Assembly (NCBI GenBank): GCA_035638775.1
Contig: DASQZJ010000061.1
Span: forward strand, 95,537 to 159,536
Reading direction: 5' to 3'
From: DASQZJ01 sp035638775
GTDB taxonomy: Bacteria > Pseudomonadota > Gammaproteobacteria > UBA5335 > SLRW01
Length of the DNA: 64,000 nucleotides
Of the stretch, positions 8,634 through 15,976 are shown one piece after another. The notes under the pieces are model-generated. The model was not told the origin of the DNA and did no database searches. It saw nothing but the letters and a program-made list of their open reading frames with translations. Position numbers and translations under genes: made by a program. Numbering within the stretch: position 1 is the stretch's first letter; each line of letters starts with the position of its first letter.

Positions 8634-8656
8634 ACTGGTATGATGAGTTGACCAGT
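8634..8656. promoter_or_regulatory. Inverted repeat, candidate operator of the GntR regulator
   Basis: ACTGGT (8634-8639) and ACCAGT (8651-8656) are perfect inverted arms around an 11-base centre containing ATGATGAGTTG. The site lies 30 bases before the regulator start, as expected for autoregulation by a FadR-type GntR protein. Inference only. Confidence 0.4.
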
Positions 8657-8686
8657 AGCCACTCACACCAATGCGGGTGAGCGCTC

Positions 8687-9427
8687 ATGCCCGGACTGGA
8701 CAGGATCGACCGGCATTCCCTGTCACAGGATGTGTTCCAGCGCCTGCGCGCGCTGATCCTGAGCGGCGAGATGCGCCCGGGCTCGCCGCTGCCGTCGGAA
8801 CGTGCGCTCGGGGAGCGCCTCGGCGTCAACCGCGGTGCCGTCCGCGAGGGGCTCAAGCGCCTGCAGCAGTCGGGCCTCGTGAAGATCTCGCACGGTGGCC
8901 CGACGCGGGTGCTCGATTACCGCCACAGCGCCGGCATGGAGCTGCTTCCCGAGCTGCTCTCCGGGAGCGACGGCCGCATCGACCCGGCGGCAGCCGAGGG
9001 AGCGATCGAGATGCGCAGCGCGCTGGCGCCCGACGTCGCGCGCCGGGTCGCGGAGCGCGCCGGGCCGGAACTCGCCCGCTCGCTGGGGCGAATCCTCGAG
9101 CAGATGCGCTGGACCGGCGAGCTGCCGCGCCAGCAGGCGCTGGCCTTCGAGTTCTGGGAGCAGCTGGTCGACGCCAGCGGCAATCTTGCCTACCGGCTCG
9201 CGTTCAACTCGCTGGCTCGCGTCTACGACCGGGCCTGGTCGCTGGTCGGTCCGATCATGGCCGGGGAAGTTCGTGACACGGCCGGACTGGAGAAGCTGCA
9301 AGCCGCGCTGGCCCGGGCCGACGGGCGCGGCGCGGCCGAGGCGGCCCGGCGCCATGTCGCCATCGGGGAAGCCGCGCTGAAGCGTGCCCTGTCCGCGGCG
9401 GCACCGCCCCGGGAGCGGCGGCCTTGA
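8687..9427 (+). CDS. GntR family regulator, FadR (FCD) type
   Basis: A 246-residue transcription factor. Residues 8-75 form the winged helix of the GntR family (LSQDVFQRLRALILSGEMRPGSPLPSERALGERLGVNRGAVREGLKRLQQSGLV). The rest is helical and fits an FCD-like effector domain (EMRSALAPDVARRVAER..., later AARRHVAIGEAAL). FCD regulators usually respond to acyl or organic acids, so the nearby transporter, hydroxylase and acyl-CoA genes are candidate targets. An inverted repeat 30 bases upstream may be its own operator. Its stop overlaps the TTG start of the next gene (TTGA). Confidence 0.88.
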   Translation: MPGLDRIDRHSLSQDVFQRLRALILSGEMRPGSPLPSERALGERLGVNRGAVREGLKRLQQSGLVKISHGGPTRVLDYRHSAGMELLPELLSGSDGRIDPAAAEGAIEMRSALAPDVARRVAERAGPELARSLGRILEQMRWTGELPRQQALAFEFWEQLVDASGNLAYRLAFNSLARVYDRAWSLVGPIMAGEVRDTAGLEKLQAALARADGRGAAEAARRHVAIGEAALKRALSAAAPPRERRP

Positions 9428-10119
9428 CCGGCACGGGCCGGCAAGCCCGCATGTCGCGACCGCCGGGCGGCCACGTACCGGGGGATACCCCCGCCACCCT
9501 GCGCCGGGCACTCGGGACCTTTCTGCGCCACCCGAGTCCCCGGGTGCTGCTGGCCGCGGTCCTGGTCGCGGTCCCCCTGCGCCTGGCAGCCGGCGGCTGG
9601 AGCCCCGGCGACGCCCTGGTGGCCGCCCTGATCCTCGCCGCCTGGCCGGTGCAGGAGTGGCTGATCCACGTGCATATCCTGCACTGGCACCCACGCCGCC
9701 TCCTCGGCCGGCGCATGGACCCCGCGGTCTCGCGCGATCACCGGCGTCACCATGCCGATCCGTGGCGCCTGGACCTGGTTTTCATCCCCATGCATACCTA
9801 TGCCTGGACCCTGCCGCTGGTGGTCGGCCTGTGGTGGCTGGTGATGCCCACGCTGCCCCTGACGCTCACCGCGCTGGGCACCTATTTCCTGCTGGCGCTG
9901 CACTACGAGTGGACCCATTACCTCGCGCACATCCGCTACTGCCCGCCGCTCCGGTACTACCGCCGCCGCGTCCGGCAGCACCGGCTGCATCACTTCCGTC
10001 ACGAACGCCTGTGGTGGGGCGTGAGCATGGGAGGCGGGGACCGCCTGTTCCGGACCGCGCCGCACCCGGCCGGAGTCGAGCCGTCGCCGACCCGGTTCGA
10101 GCCGGGCCTGAAGGGCTGA
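9424..10119 (+). CDS. Sterol desaturase/fatty acid hydroxylase family membrane protein
   Basis: A 231-residue integral membrane di-iron enzyme. The histidine clusters of the superfamily are all visible: HVHILHWHP (about residue 84), DHRRHH (about 103), HYEWTH (about 160) and HRLHHFRHE (about 187). They alternate with hydrophobic helices. Such enzymes hydroxylate or desaturate lipids with oxygen; the substrate is unknown. I choose TTG 9424, which overlaps the stop of the GntR gene and has GGGAG about 7 bases upstream. ATG 9451 is the alternative but lacks a ribosome binding site. It converges on the DUF2845 gene. Confidence 0.85.
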   Translation: MTGTGRQARMSRPPGGHVPGDTPATLRRALGTFLRHPSPRVLLAAVLVAVPLRLAAGGWSPGDALVAALILAAWPVQEWLIHVHILHWHPRRLLGRRMDPAVSRDHRRHHADPWRLDLVFIPMHTYAWTLPLVVGLWWLVMPTLPLTLTALGTYFLLALHYEWTHYLAHIRYCPPLRYYRRRVRQHRLHHFRHERLWWGVSMGGGDRLFRTAPHPAGVEPSPTRFEPGLKG

Positions 10120-10150
10120 CCCCGGGCGCGATGGAGCCGCCCCCGCGGCG

Positions 10151-10729
10151 TCAGTTGGCCTGGTCACCCACCCGGATCTGCACGACCTTGCCGTCGACCA
10201 GCTTGACGTGGCGGAGCATGCGGTTCTTCCCCAGATCGTAGGTCCAGAGCTCCACCGGGACGGCGCGTGCCGGGCCGATTCCCGTGTCCCCGTCGGCGTC
10301 GCCGCCACCGCCGGCGCGGTACTCGATCCAGGAATCGCGATAGGCCGGCTCGCCGCAGCGGGCGAGCAGCGCGAACTTGCTCATGCCCACGTGCAGCGCC
10401 GCACCGTCGCAGGCGCCGGCGGGAACCCGGTCATAGCCGTAACCCTCGGTGGAAATGTCGCTCAGGCGGCCGTTGCGGAAGCTCAGCACGCGCACCAGCC
10501 GGGACGGGCCGCGATTGTAGTACCAGACCTCGTTGACCGCGATGAAGCCGATGCCCTGGATGTACTGCTGCTTCGGCTGATCCACGAAGTCGGGCTTGCC
10601 GCACTTCTGCAGCACCTCGTACTTGCCCATGCCGGTGTCGATCAACCCGTTGGAGCAACGCAGGGAATCGGCGTGGGCGGGGACCCACGCCAGACACAGC
10701 AGGACCAGGGCCAGGAAAAACTGCTGCAT
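10151..10729 (-). CDS. DUF2845 family exported protein
   Basis: A 192-residue protein with a clear signal peptide (MQQFFLALVLLCLAWVPAHA, cleavage before DSLRC). Two similar copies of a SmpA/BamE-like motif follow: CSNGLIDTGMGKYEVLQKCGKPDFVD and CDGAALHVGMSKFALLARCGEPAYRD. Each has a GM(G/S)K-x4-L-x2-CG(K/E)P core and cysteines that probably form disulfides. This tandem pattern is that of DUF2845, a periplasmic family of unknown role. GGAGG lies just before the ATG. Between the motifs, VWYYNRGPSRLVRVLSFRNGRL resembles the beta-strand part of BamE-like folds. Confidence 0.82.
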   Translation of the reverse strand: MQQFFLALVLLCLAWVPAHADSLRCSNGLIDTGMGKYEVLQKCGKPDFVDQPKQQYIQGIGFIAVNEVWYYNRGPSRLVRVLSFRNGRLSDISTEGYGYDRVPAGACDGAALHVGMSKFALLARCGEPAYRDSWIEYRAGGGGDADGDTGIGPARAVPVELWTYDLGKNRMLRHVKLVDGKVVQIRVGDQAN

Positions 10730-10809
10730 GGTGCCTCCGGCGACTCGTGCATGCGTTGCGCCGCCTACCCGGTAAGACAGCGCCCGGCCGCCCGGGTGCC
10801 GCCGGCCGG

Positions 10810-11679
10810 TCACACGGCGATCAGCGCCACGCCCGCGACCATCAGGACGCCGGCGCCCAGGTGCCGCCGCAGACCACCCTCGCGGAACAGGATCGCCCCG
10901 TACAGGATGCCGAACAGCAGGCTGGTCCGCTTGACCGCGATCATGTAGGCGACGTCCACCCGCGCCACCGCCACGAAGTGGCTGACGACCATCGCCGCCA
11001 TCAGCACGCCCACGACCAGGCTGCCCCCCGGCCGGCGCACCAGCACCCGCGCGCGGCCGGGACCTGCCAGCGCCGCCGCCAGCGTGATGCCGCCGAGCAG
11101 CATGAAGTAGAACGGCCCGAAGAAGGTCGGCGGCGCATACCGCAGCGCCGCCTTTCCCATCACCGAGGTCAGCGCGTACAGGCCGGCCGCGCCCAGCATC
11201 ATGCGGGAGCCGGGCTCGCGCCAGATCGCCCGCAACGGTGCCAGTGCCCGCGACCGCCCGCCGCCCCGCAGCTGGTCGACGTTGAGCAGGTAGGCGCCGA
11301 GCGCGACCAGCGCCACGCCGGCCAGGCCGCGCGGCGAGATCCGCTCGCCCAGCACCAGGTAGCCGATGCCGGCCACGAACACCGGCGTGAATGCCTGGTA
11401 GGGCAGCGTCAGCGCCAGGGGACTGGTGCTGATGGCACGCATGTACAGGTACATGGCCAGCAGCTCCAGCGGCACCAGGGCGCCGACCCAGCCCCAGAAC
11501 GGGAGCGGCAGCGAGGGCCAGGGCTGCACCAGGACGAACGGCGTCAGCAGCAACCCCGCCACGCCGAAGCGCACCAGCACCAGCTCGGCCGTGGTGCAGT
11601 CGCGCAGCAGCCCCTTGGTCGCCGCGTCCGCGGATGCCAGGCTGAACGCGCTCACCAGGGTGATCCAGAGCCAGCTCAT
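10810..11679 (-). CDS. EamA/DMT superfamily transporter (second)
   Basis: A 289-residue membrane protein with about ten helices in two EamA-type halves (SAFSLASADAATKGLLRD ... and ALTSVMGKAALRYAPPTFFGPFYFML...). It has the conserved LPYQAFTPVFVAGIGYLVLGERIS and KRTSLLFGILYGAILFREGGLRRHLGAGVLMVAGVALI segments. It likely exports a small metabolite. The upstream frame is open for another 250 codons but low-complexity, so ATG 11679 (MSWLWITL) is chosen. It diverges from the PQQ sugar dehydrogenase gene. Confidence 0.82.
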   Translation of the reverse strand: MSWLWITLVSAFSLASADAATKGLLRDCTTAELVLVRFGVAGLLLTPFVLVQPWPSLPLPFWGWVGALVPLELLAMYLYMRAISTSPLALTLPYQAFTPVFVAGIGYLVLGERISPRGLAGVALVALGAYLLNVDQLRGGGRSRALAPLRAIWREPGSRMMLGAAGLYALTSVMGKAALRYAPPTFFGPFYFMLLGGITLAAALAGPGRARVLVRRPGGSLVVGVLMAAMVVSHFVAVARVDVAYMIAVKRTSLLFGILYGAILFREGGLRRHLGAGVLMVAGVALIAV

Positions 11680-11721
11680 CGGCACATGGTACGCACGCCG
11701 CCCGATCGGCGGGAGCGCGTC

Positions 11722-11727
11722 TATACT
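11722..11727 (+). promoter_or_regulatory. Candidate -10 element for the PQQ sugar dehydrogenase
   Basis: TATACT lies 42 bases before ATG 11769 in the gap between divergent genes. Confidence 0.35.
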
Positions 11728-11768
11728 TGCCAGCCGGAACCGGCGACCGGCCGGGCACGGAGAAGATG

Positions 11769-13022
11769 ATGCGGCCCCTGATCTGTCTTGCGCTGTTCGT
11801 GGCCCTTGCCCCGTCCGCCGGCGCAGCGACCTGCAGCCGCCACCCGGACGGCCTGCACCTGGCCGACGGCATATGCGCAACGGTCTTCGCGCAGGAAGTG
11901 GGGCCCGCCCGTCACCTGGCGGTGCGGCGCAATGGCGACGTCTACGTGCTCCTGTCCGCGCCGCGCCACGGCGGGGCCGTCGTGGTGCTGCACGACGACG
12001 ACGGCGACGGCCGGGCGGACCGCAGCGCGCGCTTCGGTGCCGCGGGCGGGACCGGCATCGCGATCCGCGGCACGGCCCTGTACGTCGGCACGGACCGACG
12101 CGTCCTGCGCTACCGCCTGGTGCCCGATCGCATGACCCCGGCCACCGGCCCCGAAGTGATCGCCACGGGCTTTCCGCGCCAGACCCAGCACGCCGCCAAG
12201 TCACTGGCTCTCGACGGACACGGACACCTCTACGCGAATGTCGGCGCACCCTCGAACGCCTGCCAGCGGCGGGATCGCCGGCCGGGCTCCCCGGGGCACG
12301 ATCCCTGCCCGCAGCGCGCGCGTCACGCCGGCATCTGGCGGTTTTCGACGGGGCGCACGGACCAGGCCCAGGCGGACGCGGTGCATTTCGCCCGGGGCAT
12401 CCGCAACGCCGTCGCGCTGGCATGGGATCGGGACGACGGCTCCCTGTGGGCGGTGCAGCAGGGACGCGATCAGCTGCACCAGCTCTGGCCGCACCTCTAC
12501 GATGCCCGCCAGGGCGCGGAGCTGCCCGCTGAGGAGCTGCTCCGGGTGCACCGGGACGACGATTTCGGCTGGCCCTACTGCTACTACGACGGCGGGCTGG
12601 GCCGGCGCGTGCTGGCGCCGGAGTACGGCGGTGACGGCGAGCGTGCCGGCCGCTGCCGACAGTTCGCCAGCCCGGCCATGGCCTTCCCCGCGCACTGGGC
12701 GCCCGACGACCTGCTGTTCTACCGCGGCACGTCGCTGGGCCCGCGCTATCGCGGCGGGGCGTTCATCGCCTTTCACGGCAGCTGGAACCGCGCGCCCCTG
12801 CCGCAGCAGGGATACAAGGTGGTCTTCGTGCCCTTCCGCGACGGCGGGCCGGCCGGGCAGTGGCAGGTATTCGCGGACGGCTTCGCCGGCCCGGGCGGGA
12901 TCGCCAGCCCCGGGGACGCGCGCTATCGCCCGGTCGGGCTGGCCGAGAGTCCCGACGGGGCCCTGTACGTCGCGGACTCGGTGCGGGGCCGGATCTGGCG
13001 CTTCACGTCGGTGCCGCGCTGA
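11769..13022 (+). CDS. PQQ-dependent sugar dehydrogenase, sorbosone dehydrogenase type
   Basis: About 417 residues with a signal peptide (MRPLICLALFVALAPSAGAA), hence periplasmic. It has the beta-propeller motifs of soluble aldose/sorbosone dehydrogenases: QHAAKSLALDGHGHLYANVGAPSN, FARGIRNAVALAWD, DDFGWPYCYYD and IAFHGSWNRAPLPQQGYKVVFVPF. It ends in a repeat blade PVGLAESPDGALYVADSVRGRIWR. It likely oxidises a sugar or aldehyde with PQQ and passes electrons to a cytochrome. GGAG at 11759-11762 favours the second ATG at 11769 over 11766. No pqq biosynthesis genes are in the window. It converges on a decayed cytochrome b gene, a plausible former electron acceptor. Confidence 0.85.
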   Translation: MRPLICLALFVALAPSAGAATCSRHPDGLHLADGICATVFAQEVGPARHLAVRRNGDVYVLLSAPRHGGAVVVLHDDDGDGRADRSARFGAAGGTGIAIRGTALYVGTDRRVLRYRLVPDRMTPATGPEVIATGFPRQTQHAAKSLALDGHGHLYANVGAPSNACQRRDRRPGSPGHDPCPQRARHAGIWRFSTGRTDQAQADAVHFARGIRNAVALAWDRDDGSLWAVQQGRDQLHQLWPHLYDARQGAELPAEELLRVHRDDDFGWPYCYYDGGLGRRVLAPEYGGDGERAGRCRQFASPAMAFPAHWAPDDLLFYRGTSLGPRYRGGAFIAFHGSWNRAPLPQQGYKVVFVPFRDGGPAGQWQVFADGFAGPGGIASPGDARYRPVGLAESPDGALYVADSVRGRIWRFTSVPR

Positions 13023-13041
13023 AGGTTGCGTTCACCGGCGG

Positions 13042-13488
13042 TCAGGAGGCCCGCTTGCGCCCGGTGATCATGCAGCGGACCAGGTTCTCGCGATGGCCCG
13101 AGGCTGCCCAGCCGGTGCAGCCCTGCCAGCGCCAGGGTCGCCCAGGCGAAGAACTCGTGCGCTTCTTCCATGCCTTCGGCCGCTTCATGGCACCGCCGGC
13201 GGGCGTGTGTCCGAGGTAGCGGCGCGCGCGGAAAGCGAACGTGTCCTTCCGATTCGCCAGCGCCTGCCGCGGCCCGTTCACGAAGTCCGCGAATCGGGCG
13301 TGGCGTGGCCCGATGAAACCCCACGCGATGCGAGCCGCCAGCAACGCCAGGATCAGGTACCCCGCCCGGAGATGCAGCGCGAGCGCCTCGTCCCCGGTGA
13401 GGAACGCCACCACGAACGCGGCCACCACGGTCCAGTGGAACGCGCGGACGAACGGATTCCAGGCGGGGACTTCACGGCGTTGCTGCAT
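13042..13488 (-). pseudogene. Cytochrome b561/hydrogenase-type b cytochrome, internally deleted and frameshifted
   Basis: From ATG 13488 (GGAGG upstream) the frame reads NPFVRAFHWTVVAAFVVAFLTGDEALALHLRAGYLILALLAARIAWGFIGPRHARF...RRYLGHTPAGGAM, a good N-terminal half of a di-heme cytochrome b with heme-ligand His residues. After GGAM (about 13186) the next transmembrane helix is missing and this frame turns basic and non-membrane. The expected C-terminal helix EGMEEAHEFFAWATLALAGLH is found in a second frame (about 13185-13098). The original frame then resumes with HRENLVRCMITGRKRAS. So there is a deletion of roughly 35-45 residues plus two indels. No stop interrupts the frame, so a 148-residue product could still be made, but it could not fold as a normal cytochrome. 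Confidence 0.75.
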
Positions 13489-13781
13489 GATGTGGCCTCC
13501 GGCACGCGTCGTGGAACGCTTCCGCCACGGCGTCTGGGACAGCGCCAGCGGCGGGGGGTTGATCCCGGTCCGGAGCGGGGCGCTGCGCCCCGCCGTGACA
13601 CGCGCTCCGCCGGAGCGACGCTGCCGCACGGCCGGGACTGTTGTGTGAACGGGCACTATGGCGCCAGAATAACCGATTAGGATTAGAAGCCCGGCAGCCA
13701 CCGGGCGGGACCGGACGCGCTTCGCGCCTGTCCCGTGCCAGCCGTGAGCCCGCTGGCCGACCGACCGAGGGAGGAGACGCC

Positions 13782-15239
13782 ATGAGCACAGCAGCCGACG
13801 AGCTCGAGCAGGGCAGCCCGCAGAACGCCAGCGAAGCGGAGATCCGCGAGGCCTTCCACAAGCAGCAGGCGCGCGCGCTGGAGCTGCGCAAGTCGACGCT
13901 CGAGGAACGCATCGAGAAGATCCGCCGCCTGCGCGACGCCGTGCTGGCACGCCGCGAGGAGCTGCAGCGGGCGGGCGCCGCAGACTACCGCAAGCCCTCG
14001 GTGGAGGTCGACCTGACCGAGATCTTCCCGATCCTCACCGAGGTCAAGCACACGATCAAGCACCTGCGCAAGTGGGCCCGCCCGCGCAAGGTCCGCGCCA
14101 CGCTTCCCCTGTTCGGGACCCGCTCCGAGATCCGCTACGAGCCCAAGGGCGTGAGCCTGATCATCTCGCCGTGGAACTACCCGGTGAACCTGACCTTCTG
14201 CCCGCTGGTTTCGGCGCTCGCCGCAGGCTGCACCGCGATCCTGAAGCCTTCCGAGATGACCCCCAACCTGTCACGGGTCATGGTCGAGATCGTGCGCGAG
14301 ACCTTCGACGAGCGTGACGTGGCGATTTTCGAGGGCGACGCGCAGGTGGCCAGCACCCTGCTGGACCTGCCCTTCGACCATATCTTCTTCACCGGCAGCC
14401 CGGCGGTGGGCCGGATCGTGATGGCCGCCGCGGCGAAGCACCTCAGTTCGGTGACCCTGGAGCTGGGCGGCAAGTCGCCCACCATCGTCGACCGCAGTGC
14501 CAACATCCGCAAGGCGGCGCGCAACGTCGTCTGGGGCAAGTTCACCAACAACGGCCAGACCTGCATCGCGCACGACTTGCTGTACGTGGAGTCGGGCGTG
14601 AAGAACGCCTTCGTCGCGGAGGCGACCCAGGCGCTGCACGAGGTCTTCGGCGCCACCACGGAAGAGCAGAAGCGCAGCCCGGACTACTGCCGCATCGTCA
14701 ACAACCGCCACTTCGAGCGCATCTCCGGGCTGCTGGACGACGCGCGCGAGCGCGGTGCCAGGACCCTGGTCGGCGGCGACACGGACGCCGGAGAGAACTT
14801 CATCGCGCCGACGCTGCTGGAAGGCGTGGACAAGGACGCCGGGATCATGCAGGAAGAGATCTTCGGCCCCATCCTGCCGGTGATCGCGTTCGACGACCTC
14901 GACACGGTAATCGCCGACATCAACAGTCGCCCCAAGCCGCTGGCGCTGTACGTCTACGGCAAGGACAACGACCGCATCGAGAAGATCCTGCGGGAGACCA
15001 GCGCGGGCGGGACCTGCATCAACCACAGCATGGTCCACTACATGCATAACAACCTGCCGTTCGGCGGGGTCAACAACAGCGGCATCGGGGCTTCGCACGG
15101 CATCTACGGGTTCCGCGAGTTCTCCCATGCCCGGGCCGTGCTGCGCGACCGCTTCAGCACCTCCAGCCAGCTGTATCCGCCGTACAACGACAAGGTGAAG
15201 AAGCAGGTCAACATGGCCCTGCGCCTGTTCCGCAAGTAA
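13782..15239 (+). CDS. Aldehyde dehydrogenase, NAD(P)-dependent (coniferyl/fatty aldehyde type)
   Basis: A 485-residue enzyme oxidising aldehydes to acids. Catalytic residues are visible: Cys261 in NNGQTCIAHD and Glu227 in VTLELGGKSPTIVD. The cofactor region ISPWNYPVNLTFCPLVSALAAGCTAILKPSE and FTGSPAVGR are also clear, as are PFGGVNNSGIGASHGIYGFREFSH and a short hydrophobic-basic tail (KKQVNMALRLFRK). The shape fits class 3/fatty or coniferyl aldehyde dehydrogenases. GGGAGGAG stands just before ATG 13782. Together with the PQQ alcohol dehydrogenase downstream it would give an alcohol-to-aldehyde-to-acid route. Confidence 0.9.
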   Translation: MSTAADELEQGSPQNASEAEIREAFHKQQARALELRKSTLEERIEKIRRLRDAVLARREELQRAGAADYRKPSVEVDLTEIFPILTEVKHTIKHLRKWARPRKVRATLPLFGTRSEIRYEPKGVSLIISPWNYPVNLTFCPLVSALAAGCTAILKPSEMTPNLSRVMVEIVRETFDERDVAIFEGDAQVASTLLDLPFDHIFFTGSPAVGRIVMAAAAKHLSSVTLELGGKSPTIVDRSANIRKAARNVVWGKFTNNGQTCIAHDLLYVESGVKNAFVAEATQALHEVFGATTEEQKRSPDYCRIVNNRHFERISGLLDDARERGARTLVGGDTDAGENFIAPTLLEGVDKDAGIMQEEIFGPILPVIAFDDLDTVIADINSRPKPLALYVYGKDNDRIEKILRETSAGGTCINHSMVHYMHNNLPFGGVNNSGIGASHGIYGFREFSHARAVLRDRFSTSSQLYPPYNDKVKKQVNMALRLFRK

Positions 15240-15247
15240 CCCGGCAT

Positions 15248-15280
15248 CCCGGACGGCCGGCGCCGTGCCGGCCGTCCGGG
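15248..15280 (+). terminator. Strong hairpin after the aldehyde dehydrogenase gene
   Basis: A perfect 14-bp stem (CCCGGACGGCCGGC and its complement) with a 5-base loop begins 8 bases after the stop. There is no clear T-run, so intrinsic termination would be atypical. Confidence 0.5.
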
Positions 15281-15420
15281 AGACCCTTCGCCCGCTGCGG
15301 CTTCCCCTCGACGTCACCTGGACCGCCGTCCGGCCCGCCCGCGCCGCCTTGCCGGCACGGCCCGGCATGGCGTCGCCGGTCTTGCCGGCCGCCAATCGGA
15401 ACCCCGGGGCTGGTATACGC

Positions 15421-15440
15421 GTGTTTTATCTATAAAACAC
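15421..15440. promoter_or_regulatory. Perfect AT-rich palindrome upstream of the controller gene
   Basis: GTGTTTTATCTATAAAACAC has 8-bp perfect arms and a 4-base centre, a rare AT-rich stretch in this GC-rich DNA, about 100 bases before the controller gene start. Probable operator or promoter element; the binding factor is unknown. Confidence 0.45.
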
Positions 15441-15507
15441 CGTGTTCGGCCCGTCGCGGCCGCATTGGTCTCCTGGCACCTTCCCCCTGTTCAGGGGCAT
15501 GGGTGCT

Positions 15508-15525
15508 ACTCATAGTCTGTAGCTT
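15508..15525 (+). promoter_or_regulatory. Candidate C-box (controller protein operator)
   Basis: ACTCATAGTCTGTAGCTT closely resembles the C-box consensus of restriction-modification controller proteins as I recall it (ACTyATAGTCyGTnGnyTA, with paired ACT/AGTC half-sites). It is flanked by GGTG/CACC symmetry and lies 15 bases before ATG 15541, the right place for autoregulation. Confidence 0.6.
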
Positions 15526-15540
15526 CACCCCGGACCGCGC

Positions 15541-15786
15541 ATGAATATCCATTATATGGGAGACAGCTTTTTGCAAAGGCTCGGGCAGAACATCAAGCGG
15601 GAGCGCCTCGCCCGCGGCCTCTCGCAGGAAGAGCTCGCCGCCCGGGCCGGCATGCACCGCACCTACGTCGGCGCGGTCGAGCGCGGCGAGCGCAACATCA
15701 GCGTGGTCAGCCTGCTGCGCCTGGCCATGGCGCTCGACGTCCGGGTGACCAACCTCACCCGCAACATCGACCCGGGCCGGCCCTGA
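15541..15786 (+). CDS. XRE-family controller (C) protein of restriction-modification type, orphan
   Basis: An 81-residue helix-turn-helix protein (QRLGQNIKRERLARGLSQEELAARAGMHRTYVGAVERGERNISVVSLLRLAMALDV). The size, the RTYVGAVERGERNISV recognition region and the short C-terminal helix match C proteins that time expression of restriction-modification genes. A C-box-like operator sits directly upstream. No methyltransferase or endonuclease gene is adjacent or anywhere in the window, so the gene is an orphan or a relic. A second ATG at 15556 (MGDSF) is a possible start. Some C genes give leaderless transcripts, which could explain the operator's closeness to the ATG. Confidence 0.8.
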   Translation: MNIHYMGDSFLQRLGQNIKRERLARGLSQEELAARAGMHRTYVGAVERGERNISVVSLLRLAMALDVRVTNLTRNIDPGRP

Positions 15787-15792
15787 TCCCCG

Positions 15793-15826
15793 CGCGTTTG
15801 GCTGCAGTCGGCAAACGCGGTATAAA
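15793..15826 (+). promoter_or_regulatory. Palindrome next to a -10 element before the PQQ alcohol dehydrogenase
   Basis: CGCGTTTG (15793-15800) and CAAACGCG (15812-15819) form perfect 8-bp inverted arms over an 11-base spacer. TATAAA at 15821-15826 follows directly. The arrangement suits a repressor or activator site for the alcohol dehydrogenase promoter. A terminator for the controller gene is less likely, as no T-run follows. Confidence 0.4.
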
Positions 15827-15976
15827 AGCGAACCGACAACAATACCGCCCGCCTCGCCATCCGGAGCAGCGCAGCCTGCCCCCGGCGAGCGCCGGCTGCG
15901 ATCCGCATTCCTGCGATCGCCCCCGGGGTCCCGCGGGCAGCCATAGACAATTCCGGATTACAAGGCGAGGGGAAGG

